NCBI RefSeq assembly: GCF_016860545.1
Contig: NZ_BNEB01000005.1
Location: forward strand, 2,046,001 to 2,110,000
Reading direction: 5' to 3'
Source of the DNA: Streptomyces asoensis
GTDB taxonomy: Bacteria; Actinomycetota; Actinomycetes; Streptomycetales; Streptomycetaceae
DNA: 64,000 nucleotides
Shown here: one piece after another, positions 47,840 through 57,981 of the stretch
Layout of the letters: every line of letters starts with the position of its first letter
Numbering within the stretch: the stretch's first letter is position 1
The notes under the pieces: generated by a model
Told to the model about the DNA's origin: nothing
Seen by the model: only the letters and a program-made list of their open reading frames with translations
Databases searched by the model: none
Program-made: the position numbers and the translations under genes

Positions 47840-49369
47840 ATGGCAGACGACTACCTCGTACGCATCGGCAAGCTCATCCGTGACGCCCGGCAGCATCGAG
47901 GCTGGACACAGACGCAGCTCGCCGAGGCGCTCGGAACCAGCCAGAGTGCGGTCAACCGCATCGAGCGGGGCAACCAGAACATCAGCCTTGAGATGATCGC
48001 CCGCATCGGTGAGGCGCTGGACAGCGAGATCGTCTCGCTCGGCTACGCGGGTCCGATGCATCTGCGGGTGGTGGGGGGTCGCCGCCTCTCCGGCGCGATC
48101 GACGTGAAGACCAGCAAGAACGCGTGCGTGGCACTGCTGTGCGCCTCACTGCTCAACCAGGGGCGCACGGTGCTGCGCCGGGTCGCGCGGATCGAGGAGG
48201 TCTACCGGCTCCTCGAGGTGCTCAACTCCATCGGCGTACGCACCCGCTGGATCAACGACGGCGTCGACCTGGAGCTCGTCCCGCCGGCCCGGCTGGACAT
48301 GGCGGCGATCGACGCCGAGGCAGCCGTGCGCACCCGGTCCATCATCATGTTCCTCGGGCCGCTGCTGCACCGCATGAACCACTTCAAGCTGCCGTACGCC
48401 GGCGGCTGCGACCTCGGCACCCGCACCATCGAGCCGCACATGATCGCGCTGCGCCGGTTCGGTCTCGAGGTGGCGGCCACGGAAGGGCAGTACCACGCCG
48501 TGGTCGACCCCTCCGTCCGCCCGGACCGGCCGATCGTGCTGACCGAGCGCGGGGACACCGTCACCGAGAACGCGCTGCTGGCGGCCGCCCGGCACGACGG
48601 CGTGACCGTCATCCGCAACGCCTCCTCCAACTACATGGTCCAGGACCTGTGCTTCTTCCTTGAGGCGCTCGGCGTGCGGGTGGAGGGCATCGGCACCACC
48701 ACGCTCACCGTGCACGGCGTGCCCGACATCGACGTGGACGTGGACTACTCGCCCTCCGAGGACCCGGTCGAGGCGATGAGCCTGCTGGCCGCCGCCGTCG
48801 TCACGGAGTCGGAGCTGACGGTGCGCCGGGTGCCCGTCGAGTTCCTCGAGATCGAGCTTGCGGTCCTGGAGGAGATGGGCCTCGACCACGACCGCACACC
48901 GGAGTACCCGGCCGACAACGGCCGCACGCGGCTGGTCGACCTCACCGTCCGGCCCTCCAAGCTGGAGGCGCCGATCGACAAGATCCACCCGATGCCGTTC
49001 CCCGGCCTGAACATCGACAACGTGCCCTTCTTCGCGGCCATCGCGGCCGTCGCCCAGGGCAAGACCCTCATCCACGACTGGGTCTACGACAACCGCGCGA
49101 TCTACCTGACGGACCTGAACCGCCTCGGCGGCCGGCTCCAGCTCCTCGACCCGCACCGGGTGCTGGTCGAGGGACCGACGCGCTGGCGTGCCGCCGAGAT
49201 GATGTGCCCGCCCGCCCTGCGCCCCGCGGTGGTCGTCCTGCTGGCGATGATGGCGGCCGAGGGCACCTCGGTGCTGCGCAACGTGTACGTCATCAACCGC
49301 GGCTACGAGGACCTGGCCGAACGCCTGAACTCCATCGGCGCCCAGATCGAGATCTTCCGGGACATCTGA
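47840..49369 (+). CDS. murA2: UDP-GlcNAc 1-carboxyvinyltransferase-like protein with N-terminal HTH
   Basis: The 509-residue protein fuses an XRE-type HTH (residues 6-60, LIRDARQHRGWTQTQLAEAL, TSQSAVNRIERG) to an EPSP/MurA-type domain (about 75-509). In MurA the enzyme transfers enolpyruvate to UDP-GlcNAc for peptidoglycan. The Lys-Asn pair is kept (K93-N94 in TSKNACVALL). The loop Cys is residue 190 in GGCDLGTRTIEPH; the usual continuation is close to G-x-R-P-V-D, so this loop has diverged while keeping Cys and Arg. From memory S. coelicolor has this as a second MurA. It may be an enzyme, a regulator, or both. Confidence 0.85.
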   Translation: MADDYLVRIGKLIRDARQHRGWTQTQLAEALGTSQSAVNRIERGNQNISLEMIARIGEALDSEIVSLGYAGPMHLRVVGGRRLSGAIDVKTSKNACVALLCASLLNQGRTVLRRVARIEEVYRLLEVLNSIGVRTRWINDGVDLELVPPARLDMAAIDAEAAVRTRSIIMFLGPLLHRMNHFKLPYAGGCDLGTRTIEPHMIALRRFGLEVAATEGQYHAVVDPSVRPDRPIVLTERGDTVTENALLAAARHDGVTVIRNASSNYMVQDLCFFLEALGVRVEGIGTTTLTVHGVPDIDVDVDYSPSEDPVEAMSLLAAAVVTESELTVRRVPVEFLEIELAVLEEMGLDHDRTPEYPADNGRTRLVDLTVRPSKLEAPIDKIHPMPFPGLNIDNVPFFAAIAAVAQGKTLIHDWVYDNRAIYLTDLNRLGGRLQLLDPHRVLVEGPTRWRAAEMMCPPALRPAVVVLLAMMAAEGTSVLRNVYVINRGYEDLAERLNSIGAQIEIFRDI

Positions 49370-49382
49370 GGAACGGACACCG

Positions 49383-49416
49383 CCCTCGCCCCGGCCGGCT
49401 TCGGCCGGGGCGAGGG
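49383..49416 (+). terminator. Terminator after the HTH-MurA gene
   Basis: A perfect 15-bp stem (arms 49383-49397 and 49402-49416) with a 4-base GCTT loop begins 14 bases after the stop codon. Confidence 0.85.
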
Positions 49417-49462
49417 TCCATCGTGTGCGACCGGGCCGGGGTGATCACCTATCTTGGCGGCT

Positions 49463-49858
49463 ATGCAGTCCTACACGATCGGCCAGGCGGCCCGTCTGCT
49501 CGGGGTGAGTCCGGACACCGCGCGGCGGTGGGCGGACGCGGGCCGGGTGGCCACGCACCGGGACGAGGCCGGGCGACGCCTCGTCGACGGCAGGGACCTG
49601 GCCGCCTTCTCGGTGGAACTGGCCAGGAGCGGCGGCGGCGAGGAGGGCACCTCCTACACCTCGGTCCGCAACGCCTTCCCCGGCATCGTCACGGCCGTGA
49701 AGCTCGGCGATGTCGCCGCCCAGGTGGAGATCCAGGCCGGCCCGCACCGGCTGGTGTCCCTGCTGACGCGGGAGGCCGTGGAGGAACTGGGCCTGGAGGT
49801 CGGCGTGGAGGCCACCGCCCGGGTGAAGTCGACCAGCGTGCACATCGACCGGGCCTGA
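49463..49858 (+). CDS. HTH-TOBE molybdate-responsive regulator
   Basis: The 131-residue protein joins a MerR/excisionase-like HTH (residues 1-55, YTIGQAARLLGVSPDTARRWADAGR) to a Mop/TOBE domain (about 65-131, RNAFPGIVTAVKLGDVAAQVEI, VEATARVKSTSVHI). TOBE/Mop folds bind molybdate or tungstate. The gene is divergent in role from modABC but lies 0.7 kb upstream, so control of molybdate uptake is likely. The ATG at 49463 is chosen; a TTG three codons earlier is possible. A good ribosome site is not seen, so the mRNA may be leaderless. Confidence 0.82.
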   Translation: MQSYTIGQAARLLGVSPDTARRWADAGRVATHRDEAGRRLVDGRDLAAFSVELARSGGGEEGTSYTSVRNAFPGIVTAVKLGDVAAQVEIQAGPHRLVSLLTREAVEELGLEVGVEATARVKSTSVHIDRA

Positions 49859-49901
49859 CCGCGCAAGGGCCCGCCGGCCGGGTGTCGGCTCGTTGCGGCG
49901 G

Positions 49902-50414
49902 TCAGTGCGCGGCCCACGTCGTGTAGCCGCCGTCGACGCGGATCGTGCCGATGCCGCTGACGTGCCGGGCGCCGCAGCGGTCCTGCGGCACGACGAGCAT
50001 GGGACCGCTCCGGTCGAGCGGGGTGTCGTCCATGGTGACCGCCAGTAGGACGGGAGTCCGGCCGAAGTCGGGGTCGATCTCCGCCCAGGACAGCAGGGCG
50101 TGATGGCCGTCCGCGCCGGACACCGCGATCAGGAAACGCAGACGGTCCTTGCGCCGCGCCGGGTCGAACACGGGACCCGCGTCCGCGAGGACCTCGTGCA
50201 GCAGCGGTCCGGTGAAACGGTGGTGCCGGACGCCGCTGGTGGCGCACTCGAAGCTGACGTAGGCCGCATGCTGGGGCCGGTCCAGCAGGTCGGACACGGT
50301 CAGCCGGGCCGGGCGGGCCAGATCCCCGGCGAGGACGAACCACGCCTGCGGCCCGGCGGGGGAAGCAGTCGTCGGACCGGACTCCGTACCAGGGAACGCG
50401 AAGGGCTGGGTCAC
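49902..50414 (-). CDS. Molybdopterin-binding oxidoreductase domain protein
   Basis: The 170-residue protein corresponds to the sulfite-oxidase-type molybdopterin-binding fold (LARPARLTVSDLLDRPQ, YVSFECATSG, WAEIDPDFG, GPMLVVPQDRCGARHV). It is much shorter than full sulfite oxidases and has no dimerisation domain or Tat signal. A Cys is present in FECATSG, where the family's molybdenum-ligand Cys lies. It is probably a small Moco-binding or Moco-like domain protein. The GTG at 50414 has AGGAGG 8 bases upstream. It is divergent from modA, which fits a molybdenum-linked locus. Confidence 0.75.
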   Translation of the reverse strand: MTQPFAFPGTESGPTTASPAGPQAWFVLAGDLARPARLTVSDLLDRPQHAAYVSFECATSGVRHHRFTGPLLHEVLADAGPVFDPARRKDRLRFLIAVSGADGHHALLSWAEIDPDFGRTPVLLAVTMDDTPLDRSGPMLVVPQDRCGARHVSGIGTIRVDGGYTTWAAH

Positions 50415-50580
50415 GGGCTCCACCTCCTGCACGACCGTACCCGGACCGGCCTGCCGTGCAAACGCACATGCCAGACGAACCGTTCTCGATCACGGCTCAT
50501 GCAAAGCGACAGGAGACTTTCACCTCGCATCTGCGGCAGCATTATGATCAGGCGTCCGTCAGACCTGAGGGAGTGGACCC

Positions 50581-51414
50581 GTGATGACCCGTACCGCGCA
50601 CCGGACCGGCCGACCGATGCAGGTGGCGGCCCTGGGAGCCACCGCGCTGCTGACCCTGGGCGCCTGTTCGTCCTCCGACGACTCCTCCTCGGCGAAGCCG
50701 GACGGCTCCGCCTCCTCCGCGTCCGCCCCGGGCAAGCTCTCCGGCACGGTGACCGTGTTCGCCGCGGCCTCGCTGAAGGAGAGCTTCACGGCGCTGGGCG
50801 AGGAGTTCGAGAAGGCGCACCCGGGGACGAAGGTCACCTTCAGCTTCGGCGGCAGCGACTCCCTGGCCGCGAGCATCACCGGCGGCGCCCCGGCCGACGT
50901 GTTCGCCTCCGCCAGCCCCAAGACGATGAAGATCGTCACGGATGCCGGCGACGCCTCGGGCACGCCCGCCACCTTCGTCCGCAACCAGCTGGAGATCGCC
51001 ACCCTGCCGGGCAACCCCGACAAGGTCTCCACCTTGAAGGACCTCACCGGATCGAAACTGAAGGTCGTCCTCTGCGACAGGACGGTGCCCTGCGGCGCCG
51101 CCGCGCAGAAGGCCCTCGACGCGGCCGGGCTGAAGCTCACCCCCGTCTCCTACGAGCAGGACGTCAAGGCCGCCCTGACGAAGGTGGAGCTGAAGGAGGC
51201 CGACGCGGCGCTCGTCTACAAGACCGATGTGCGCGCCGCGGGTGACAAGGTGGAGGGCGTGGAGTTCCCCGAGTCGGCCGAAGCCGTCAACGACTACCCG
51301 ATCGTCCGGCTCAAGGACGCGCGCAACGCCGACGCCGCGAAGGCGTTCATCGCGCTGGTCAGGTCCGCCGAGGGCCAGAAGGTCCTGACCGGGGCCGGGT
51401 TCCTGCGGCCGTGA
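50581..51414 (+). CDS. modA: Molybdate-binding lipoprotein ModA
   Basis: The 277-residue binding protein has lipobox LTLGAC (Cys about residue 23) and a Ser-rich linker. The core has the ModA blocks GTVTVFAAASLKESFTALG, FGGSDSLAASITGGAPADVF and KTDVRAAGDKVEGVEFPE. It captures molybdate or tungstate at the cell surface for ModBC. The GTG at 50581 has GGGAG about 7 bases upstream; the ATG one codon later is an alternative. Its stop overlaps the modB start. Confidence 0.9.
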   Translation: MMTRTAHRTGRPMQVAALGATALLTLGACSSSDDSSSAKPDGSASSASAPGKLSGTVTVFAAASLKESFTALGEEFEKAHPGTKVTFSFGGSDSLAASITGGAPADVFASASPKTMKIVTDAGDASGTPATFVRNQLEIATLPGNPDKVSTLKDLTGSKLKVVLCDRTVPCGAAAQKALDAAGLKLTPVSYEQDVKAALTKVELKEADAALVYKTDVRAAGDKVEGVEFPESAEAVNDYPIVRLKDARNADAAKAFIALVRSAEGQKVLTGAGFLRP

Positions 51415-52288
51415 CCCCGCTCGACGAGACCGGCGCCGCGGCCGACGGCGAGGGCGGACACGAGGCCGACGCCCTCCAGGACGGTCCGCGGGGCCGGCGT
51501 GCCCGGATCCGGACGCGGGGAGCACCGCTCCCGCTGCTGGTGCCCGCGCTCGTCGGTGTGGCGTTCCTGACCGTGCCGCTCGTCGCCCTGCTCGTGCGGG
51601 CCCCGTGGCGCAGCCTGCCCGGGCTGCTGACCAGTGCGCAGGTGTGGGAGGCACTGCGGCTGTCCCTGGTCTGCGCCACCGCCGCCACGGCCGTGAGCCT
51701 GGTCGTGGGCGTGCCGCTGGCCTGGCTGCTGGCACGGGTCGAGTTCCCCGGGCGCGGCCTGGTCAGGGCCCTGGTGACCCTGCCGCTCGTGCTGCCGCCG
51801 GTGGTCGGCGGTGTGGCCCTGCTGATGGCCCTCGGCCGCAACGGCATCGTCGGGACGTGGCTCGACTCCTCGTTCGGCGTCACGCTTCCGTTCACCACGG
51901 CAGGGGTCGTCGTCGCCGAGGCGTTCGTCGCCATGCCGTTCCTCGTCATCAGCGTCGAGGGCACCCTGCGGGCCGCCGACCCGCGTTACGAGGAGGCGGC
52001 GGCCACCCTCGGCGCCTCCCGCTTCACCGCGTTCCGCCGCGTCACGCTGCCGCTGATCGCGCCGGGCATCGCGGCGGGCGCGGTGCTGGCATGGGCGCGC
52101 GCGCTCGGCGAGTTCGGCGCGACGATCACCTTCGCGGGGAACTTCCCCGGCCGCACCCAGACCATGCCGCTGGCCGTGTACCTGGCCCTTCAGAGCGACC
52201 CGGAGGCCGCCATCGCCCTGAGTCTCGTCCTGCTCGCCGTATCGGTGGCGGTACTCGCGGGCCTGCGCGACCGCTGGATGACGGCCCG

Positions 52289-52292
<4 letters not shown>
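51411..52292 (+). CDS. modB: Molybdate ABC permease ModB
   Basis: The 293-residue permease has a hydrophilic N-terminal stretch of about 40 residues and then about six helices, with the ModB segment LPLVLPPVVGGVALLMALGRNG. The ATPase-contact loop is EEAAATLGASRFTAFRRVTLP and is followed by WARALGEFGATITFAGN. The GTG start overlaps the modA stop and its own stop overlaps modC (ATGA), so the three genes are translationally coupled. Confidence 0.92.
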
Positions 52293-53482
<1,190 letters not shown>

Positions 53483-53565
53483 CCCGGGCGACGACCCGTC
53501 ACCGGCGCCCGCCGCCCCGGATCCCGGGCAGCACGAAACGCGTGCCGCTCGCGGAGCGGGGTGGG

Positions 53566-54123
<558 letters not shown>

Positions 54124-54224
54124 TCACGCTTGCCGCCGCCCTCTGGAGACGGCCGCGGAGCGGGCGCATGGTCGTTCCACGGGGGCCGACACGACGGCCG
54201 ACCCCACCGACGTGGAGGTGCTCC

Positions 54225-54428
54225 ATGTGTTCTCACCAGCTCCCCGGTACGCACACCGACGACCGCTCGACACCTCTCGCGCACATCGTCGCCGCCCACC
54301 CCGAGCAGGGCTGGAACCTGCTGTGCGACGGCACGATCGTCTTCGACGACTCCGGCGAGCTGCGGCCCGACGGCCGTGTGGTGGGCCCGCACCGGGTGAC
54401 CGCCGCACAGCTGGCCGTCGCGGCCTGA
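54225..54428 (+). CDS. DUF5999-like small protein
   Basis: The 67-residue protein begins MCSHQLPGTHTDD and has the block HPEQGWNLLCDGTIVFDDSGELRPDGR, matching small DUF5999 proteins of streptomycetes. No signal peptide is seen. Two Cys (residues 2 and about 34) and a His are available for metal binding but this is not shown. GGAGG lies about 7 bases before the ATG. It is convergent with the RidA gene, 16 bases away. Confidence 0.78.
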   Translation: MCSHQLPGTHTDDRSTPLAHIVAAHPEQGWNLLCDGTIVFDDSGELRPDGRVVGPHRVTAAQLAVAA

Positions 54429-54444
54429 GCCCGCCCGGCGCCGG

Positions 54445-54846
54445 TCACCGGTCCAGTACGGCGAACCCGTCCAGTTCGACGAGGGCCTGCTCGTCCCAGA
54501 GCCGTACGATCCCGACGACCGCCATCGCCGGATAGTCGCGTCCCGCCGACTCCCGCCAGATGGCGCCCAGTTCGGCGGCGTGGTCGCGGTACGCGGCGAC
54601 GTCCGTGACATGGACGGTGACGCGGGCCAGGTCGCCGGCGGTGCCGCCCGCCGCCCTCAGCGCGGCCAGCAGATTGGCCAGCGCCCGGGCGAACTGCTCC
54701 GGGAGCGTGCTGCCCACGACCTTTCCGTCCGCGTCCAGTGCGGTCTGGCCGGCGAGGAACACGACGCGCCCGCCGGTGGCGACGACGGCGTGGGAGAAGC
54801 CGGTGGCCGGGGAGAGCCCGGGCGGGTTGACGCGTTCGATGCTCAT
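54445..54846 (-). CDS. RidA family enamine/imine deaminase
   Basis: The 133-residue protein has the RidA/YjgF signatures SHAVVATGGRVVFLAGQTALDADGK and TVHVTDVAAYRDH, and the late segment MAVVGIVRLWDEQALVELDGFAVL. RidA proteins hydrolyse enamines and imines to ketones and ammonia. The usual catalytic Arg near residue 105 is represented by the Arg in IVRLWDE, one of the family variants. Its start overlaps the stop of the acyl-CoA dehydrogenase by 4 bases, so it is coupled to the aromatic-acid pathway. That fits an amino-substituted substrate. Confidence 0.88.
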   Translation of the reverse strand: MSIERVNPPGLSPATGFSHAVVATGGRVVFLAGQTALDADGKVVGSTLPEQFARALANLLAALRAAGGTAGDLARVTVHVTDVAAYRDHAAELGAIWRESAGRDYPAMAVVGIVRLWDEQALVELDGFAVLDR

Positions 54847-56048
54847 ATGGCCTCCAGATCCCCCGGTTCGGCGTACAACTGCTTGGCGATGATGCCCCGT
54901 TGGACTTCGCTCGCGCCTTCGTAGATCCGTGGTGCGCGCACCTCCCGGTAGAGGTGTTCGAGCAGGTGGCCGCGTTGCAACGCCCGTGCGCCGTGCAGTT
55001 GGACGGCCCGGTCGACGACGTACTGGGCGGCCTCGGTGGCGAACAGCTTGGCCATCGCGGCACGTTTGCGGACATCGGCCGCGCCGCTGTCGTACGCGCT
55101 CGCCGCGGCCTGCACCATCAGCCGCGCGGCCTCCGTGCGCAGAGCCATCTCGGCCACCTGGTGAGCGACCGCCTGGAGGTCGCTCAGCCTGCCGCCGAAC
55201 GCGTCCCTGCGGGCGGTGTGGTCGAGGGTCGCGTCGAGGGCGGCCTGGGCCATCCCGACGGCGAAGGCGCCGACGCTGGGGCGGAACAGGTCGAGGGTGC
55301 CCATGGCGACCCGGAAGCCGCGGTCGGGCTCGCCGAGCACGTCGTCCGCGGTGACCGGTACGGCGTCGAAGGTCAGGGTGCCGATGGGGTGCGGGGAGAG
55401 CATGTCGAGGGCGGAGCCGGTGAGGCCCGGGCGGTCGGCGGGCACGAGGAACGCGGTCACGCCCCGGGCGCCGGCCCCCGGGGTGGTGCGGGCGAAGACG
55501 GTGTAGAAGTCGGCCCCGGGAGCGTTGGAGATCCAGCACTTCTCCCCGGACAGCCGCCAACGCCGTTCTCCGGCCGAGCCGTTGCTCCCGCCCGACCCGT
55601 CACCTCGTCCGCCCGGCCCGTCACCTCGGCCGCCCGGCCCGTCGGGTCGCGCGGAGAGCGACAGGGCCGCCGCGTCGGATCCCGCGCCGGGCTCGCTCAG
55701 CGCGAACGCGGCGATCGCGGTGCCGTCCGCGACCCGGGGAAGCCACCGCCGCCGCTGGGCGGGTGTGCCGTGGGCGTGGACCGGATGGGCGCCCAGCCCT
55801 TGCAGCGCGAGCGCGGTCTCCGCCTCGGTGCAGGCGTAGGCGAGGGACTCCCGCATCAGACAGAGGCCGACGGCGCCGGAGGTGAACAGCCGGGCCAGCA
55901 GCCCGAGTCGGCCGAGTTCCGCGACGAGGGGACGGTTGACGTACCCCGGTTCCCCCTTCTCGGCCAGCGGGCGCAGCCGTTGAGCGGCCATGGCACGCAG
56001 CTCGGCGCACCAGGCGGTCTGTGCCGGTTCGAGTGAGAATGCGGGCAT
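54843..56048 (-). CDS. Acyl-CoA dehydrogenase
   Basis: The 401-residue flavoprotein has the family blocks FALSEPGAGSDAAALS, KCWISNAPGADFYTVFART and the C-terminal QLHGARALQRGHLLEHLYREVRAPRIYEGASEVQRG. It oxidises an acyl-CoA thioester at the alpha-beta bond using FAD. It overlaps RidA and is divergent from the aryl-CoA ligase. The ATG at 56048 has GAGGAG about 10 bases upstream. A GTG at 56165 would add 39 residues, including a Gln-Ala-Arg repeat coded by a tandem 9-bp repeat; that start is less likely. Confidence 0.88.
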   Translation of the reverse strand: MPAFSLEPAQTAWCAELRAMAAQRLRPLAEKGEPGYVNRPLVAELGRLGLLARLFTSGAVGLCLMRESLAYACTEAETALALQGLGAHPVHAHGTPAQRRRWLPRVADGTAIAAFALSEPGAGSDAAALSLSARPDGPGGRGDGPGGRGDGSGGSNGSAGERRWRLSGEKCWISNAPGADFYTVFARTTPGAGARGVTAFLVPADRPGLTGSALDMLSPHPIGTLTFDAVPVTADDVLGEPDRGFRVAMGTLDLFRPSVGAFAVGMAQAALDATLDHTARRDAFGGRLSDLQAVAHQVAEMALRTEAARLMVQAAASAYDSGAADVRKRAAMAKLFATEAAQYVVDRAVQLHGARALQRGHLLEHLYREVRAPRIYEGASEVQRGIIAKQLYAEPGDLEAI

Positions 56049-56060
56049 CGCCTGTCTCCT

Positions 56061-56114
56061 CTGCCATACCTGCCTTGCCTGCCTTGCCTGCCTTGCCTGC
56101 TGTACCTGCTGCGC
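56061..56114 (-). repeat. Six tandem 9-bp units upstream of the acyl-CoA dehydrogenase
   Basis: The units are CTGCCATAC, three CTGCCTTGC, CTGCTGTAC and CTGCTGCGC. They lie just before the ribosome site of the dehydrogenase and in frame with a possible longer N-terminus (Gln-Ala-Arg repeats). Copy-number change would alter the leader or N-terminus without a frameshift. Confidence 0.8.
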
Positions 56115-56271
56115 CTGCGGCCCGGGCAGGCGCCGACCCCGTCCGCCTCCGACATTATCGCGCACCGTTGACTGTCGTCACCAAGGCGCTACGCTCGTTG
56201 CGCGACCCCATGACGACACCAGCCCGGGCAGCCCGGCCGGACGGTCCATCCAGGCAAGGGGGCGAACGCCC

Positions 56272-57966
56272 ATGAACGTCTCGGCCCACGTCGACACCTT
56301 CGCGCGCGACCACCTTCCGCCGCCCGGTCAGTGGCCGGGTCTCACCTTCGATCTGCCCGAACTGCGCTACCCGGACCGGGTGAACTGCGCCGCCGAGCTG
56401 CTCGACCGCGCCGCCGCGGAGCGGCCCGTGTTCCACACCGGCACCGGCCCGTCCTGGACGTACGGGGAGCTGCGCGCCCGCGTGGACCGGATAGCGCATC
56501 TGCTGAGCGGCGAGCTCGGGGTCGTCCCCGGCAACCGCGTGCTGCTGCGCGGCCCCACCACGCCCTGGCTCGCGGCCTGCTGGCTGGCGGTGCTCAAGGC
56601 GGGCGCGATCGCGGTGACCGTGCTGGCCCAGCAGCGGCCGAACGAGCTGCGCACCATGTGCGAGATCGCGCGCGTCGGGCACGCCCTGTGCGACGTCCGG
56701 GCCGTCGACGACCTCGTCAAGGCGGAGGTGCCCGGGCTGCGCGTCACGACGTACGGCGGCGACGCGCCCGACGACCTGCTGCTGCGCCCGGCCCCGCAGG
56801 AGCCGTACGAGGCCGTCGGGACCGCCTCCGACGACGTGGCGCTGATCGCGTTCACCTCCGGCACCACCGGCCGCCCCAAGGGCTGTCTGCACTTCCACCG
56901 GGACGTGCTGGCGATCGCCGACACCTTCTCCCGGCATGTGCTGAAGCCGCTGCCGGACGATGTCTTCGCGGGCAGTCCCCCGCTCGGCTTCACCTTCGGC
57001 CTCGGCGGACTGGTCGTGTTCCCGATGCGGGCCGGCGCCAGCGCGCTGCTGCTCGAACAGGCGGGCCCGCGGCAGCTGTTGCCCGCCATCGCCGAGCACC
57101 GGGTGAGCGTGCTGTTCACCGCGCCCACCGCCTACCGCGCGATGCTCGACGACCTGGGCGACCCGGACGGCCCCGGTGTGCCCGACGTCTCCTCGCTGCG
57201 CCGCTGTGTCTCCGCCGGGGAGAACCTGCCCGCGGCGACCTGGCGGGCCTGGCACGAGCGGACGGGACTGCGCCTGATCAACGGCATCGGGGCCACCGAA
57301 CTGCTGCACATCTTCGTCTCGGCCGCCGACGAGCACATCCGGCCCGGCACGACCGGCGTCCCCGTGCCCGGCTGGCAGGCGCGCGTGCAGGACGCGCACG
57401 GCGAGCCGGTGCCCGACGGCGAGCCCGGACTGCTCGCCGTGCGCGGCCCGGTCGGCTGCCGCTACCTGGCCGACCCCCGCCAGCGGCAGTACGTGCGTGA
57501 CGGCTGGAACATCACCGGCGACACCTACGTCCGCGAGTCCGACGGCTACTTCCGGTACGTCGCCCGGGCCGACGACATGATCATCTCGGCCGGGTACAAC
57601 ATCGCGGGTCCCGAGGTCGAGGAGGCCCTGCTGCGCCACCCGGAGGTGGTGGAGGCGGCGGTCGTGGGCCGTCCGGACGCGCGCCGGGGGCAGGTGGTCG
57701 TCGCGTTCGCCGTCCTGCGGGGCGGTGCCCGGCAGGACGCCGAGGCCCTGCGCGGGTTCCTGCGGCAGGAGTTGGCGCCCTACAAGTGCCCGCGCGAGTT
57801 CGTCTTCCTGGACGCCCTGCCGCGCACGGCGACCGGGAAGCTCCAGCGGTTCAGGCTGCGCGCCGAAGGCGGCACGCCCGGCAGCCGCGCCCCGAGCCGC
57901 GCCACACGCCCCGGCCCCGGCCCCGGCGATGACACCGATCGTGACACCGATGGTGACCAGCAGTGA
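56272..57966 (+). CDS. Aryl-CoA ligase (2-aminobenzoate/benzoate-CoA ligase type)
   Basis: The 564-residue adenylate-forming enzyme has the AMP-binding motif FTSGTTGRPKGCLHF at about residues 194-208, the ADDMIISAGYNIAG motif and the late catalytic Lys523 in PRTATGKLQRF. It matches benzoate/2-aminobenzoate-CoA ligases better than fatty-acid ligases, with HRDVLAIADTFSRHVLKP as a family block. It would activate an aromatic acid to its CoA thioester. The Pro/Asp-rich tail after about residue 530 is extra. It is followed by the PaaX-type regulator after 15 bases, forming a two-gene unit. Confidence 0.87.
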   Translation: MNVSAHVDTFARDHLPPPGQWPGLTFDLPELRYPDRVNCAAELLDRAAAERPVFHTGTGPSWTYGELRARVDRIAHLLSGELGVVPGNRVLLRGPTTPWLAACWLAVLKAGAIAVTVLAQQRPNELRTMCEIARVGHALCDVRAVDDLVKAEVPGLRVTTYGGDAPDDLLLRPAPQEPYEAVGTASDDVALIAFTSGTTGRPKGCLHFHRDVLAIADTFSRHVLKPLPDDVFAGSPPLGFTFGLGGLVVFPMRAGASALLLEQAGPRQLLPAIAEHRVSVLFTAPTAYRAMLDDLGDPDGPGVPDVSSLRRCVSAGENLPAATWRAWHERTGLRLINGIGATELLHIFVSAADEHIRPGTTGVPVPGWQARVQDAHGEPVPDGEPGLLAVRGPVGCRYLADPRQRQYVRDGWNITGDTYVRESDGYFRYVARADDMIISAGYNIAGPEVEEALLRHPEVVEAAVVGRPDARRGQVVVAFAVLRGGARQDAEALRGFLRQELAPYKCPREFVFLDALPRTATGKLQRFRLRAEGGTPGSRAPSRATRPGPGPGDDTDRDTDGDQQ

Positions 57967-57981
57967 TACCGACGACCTAAG

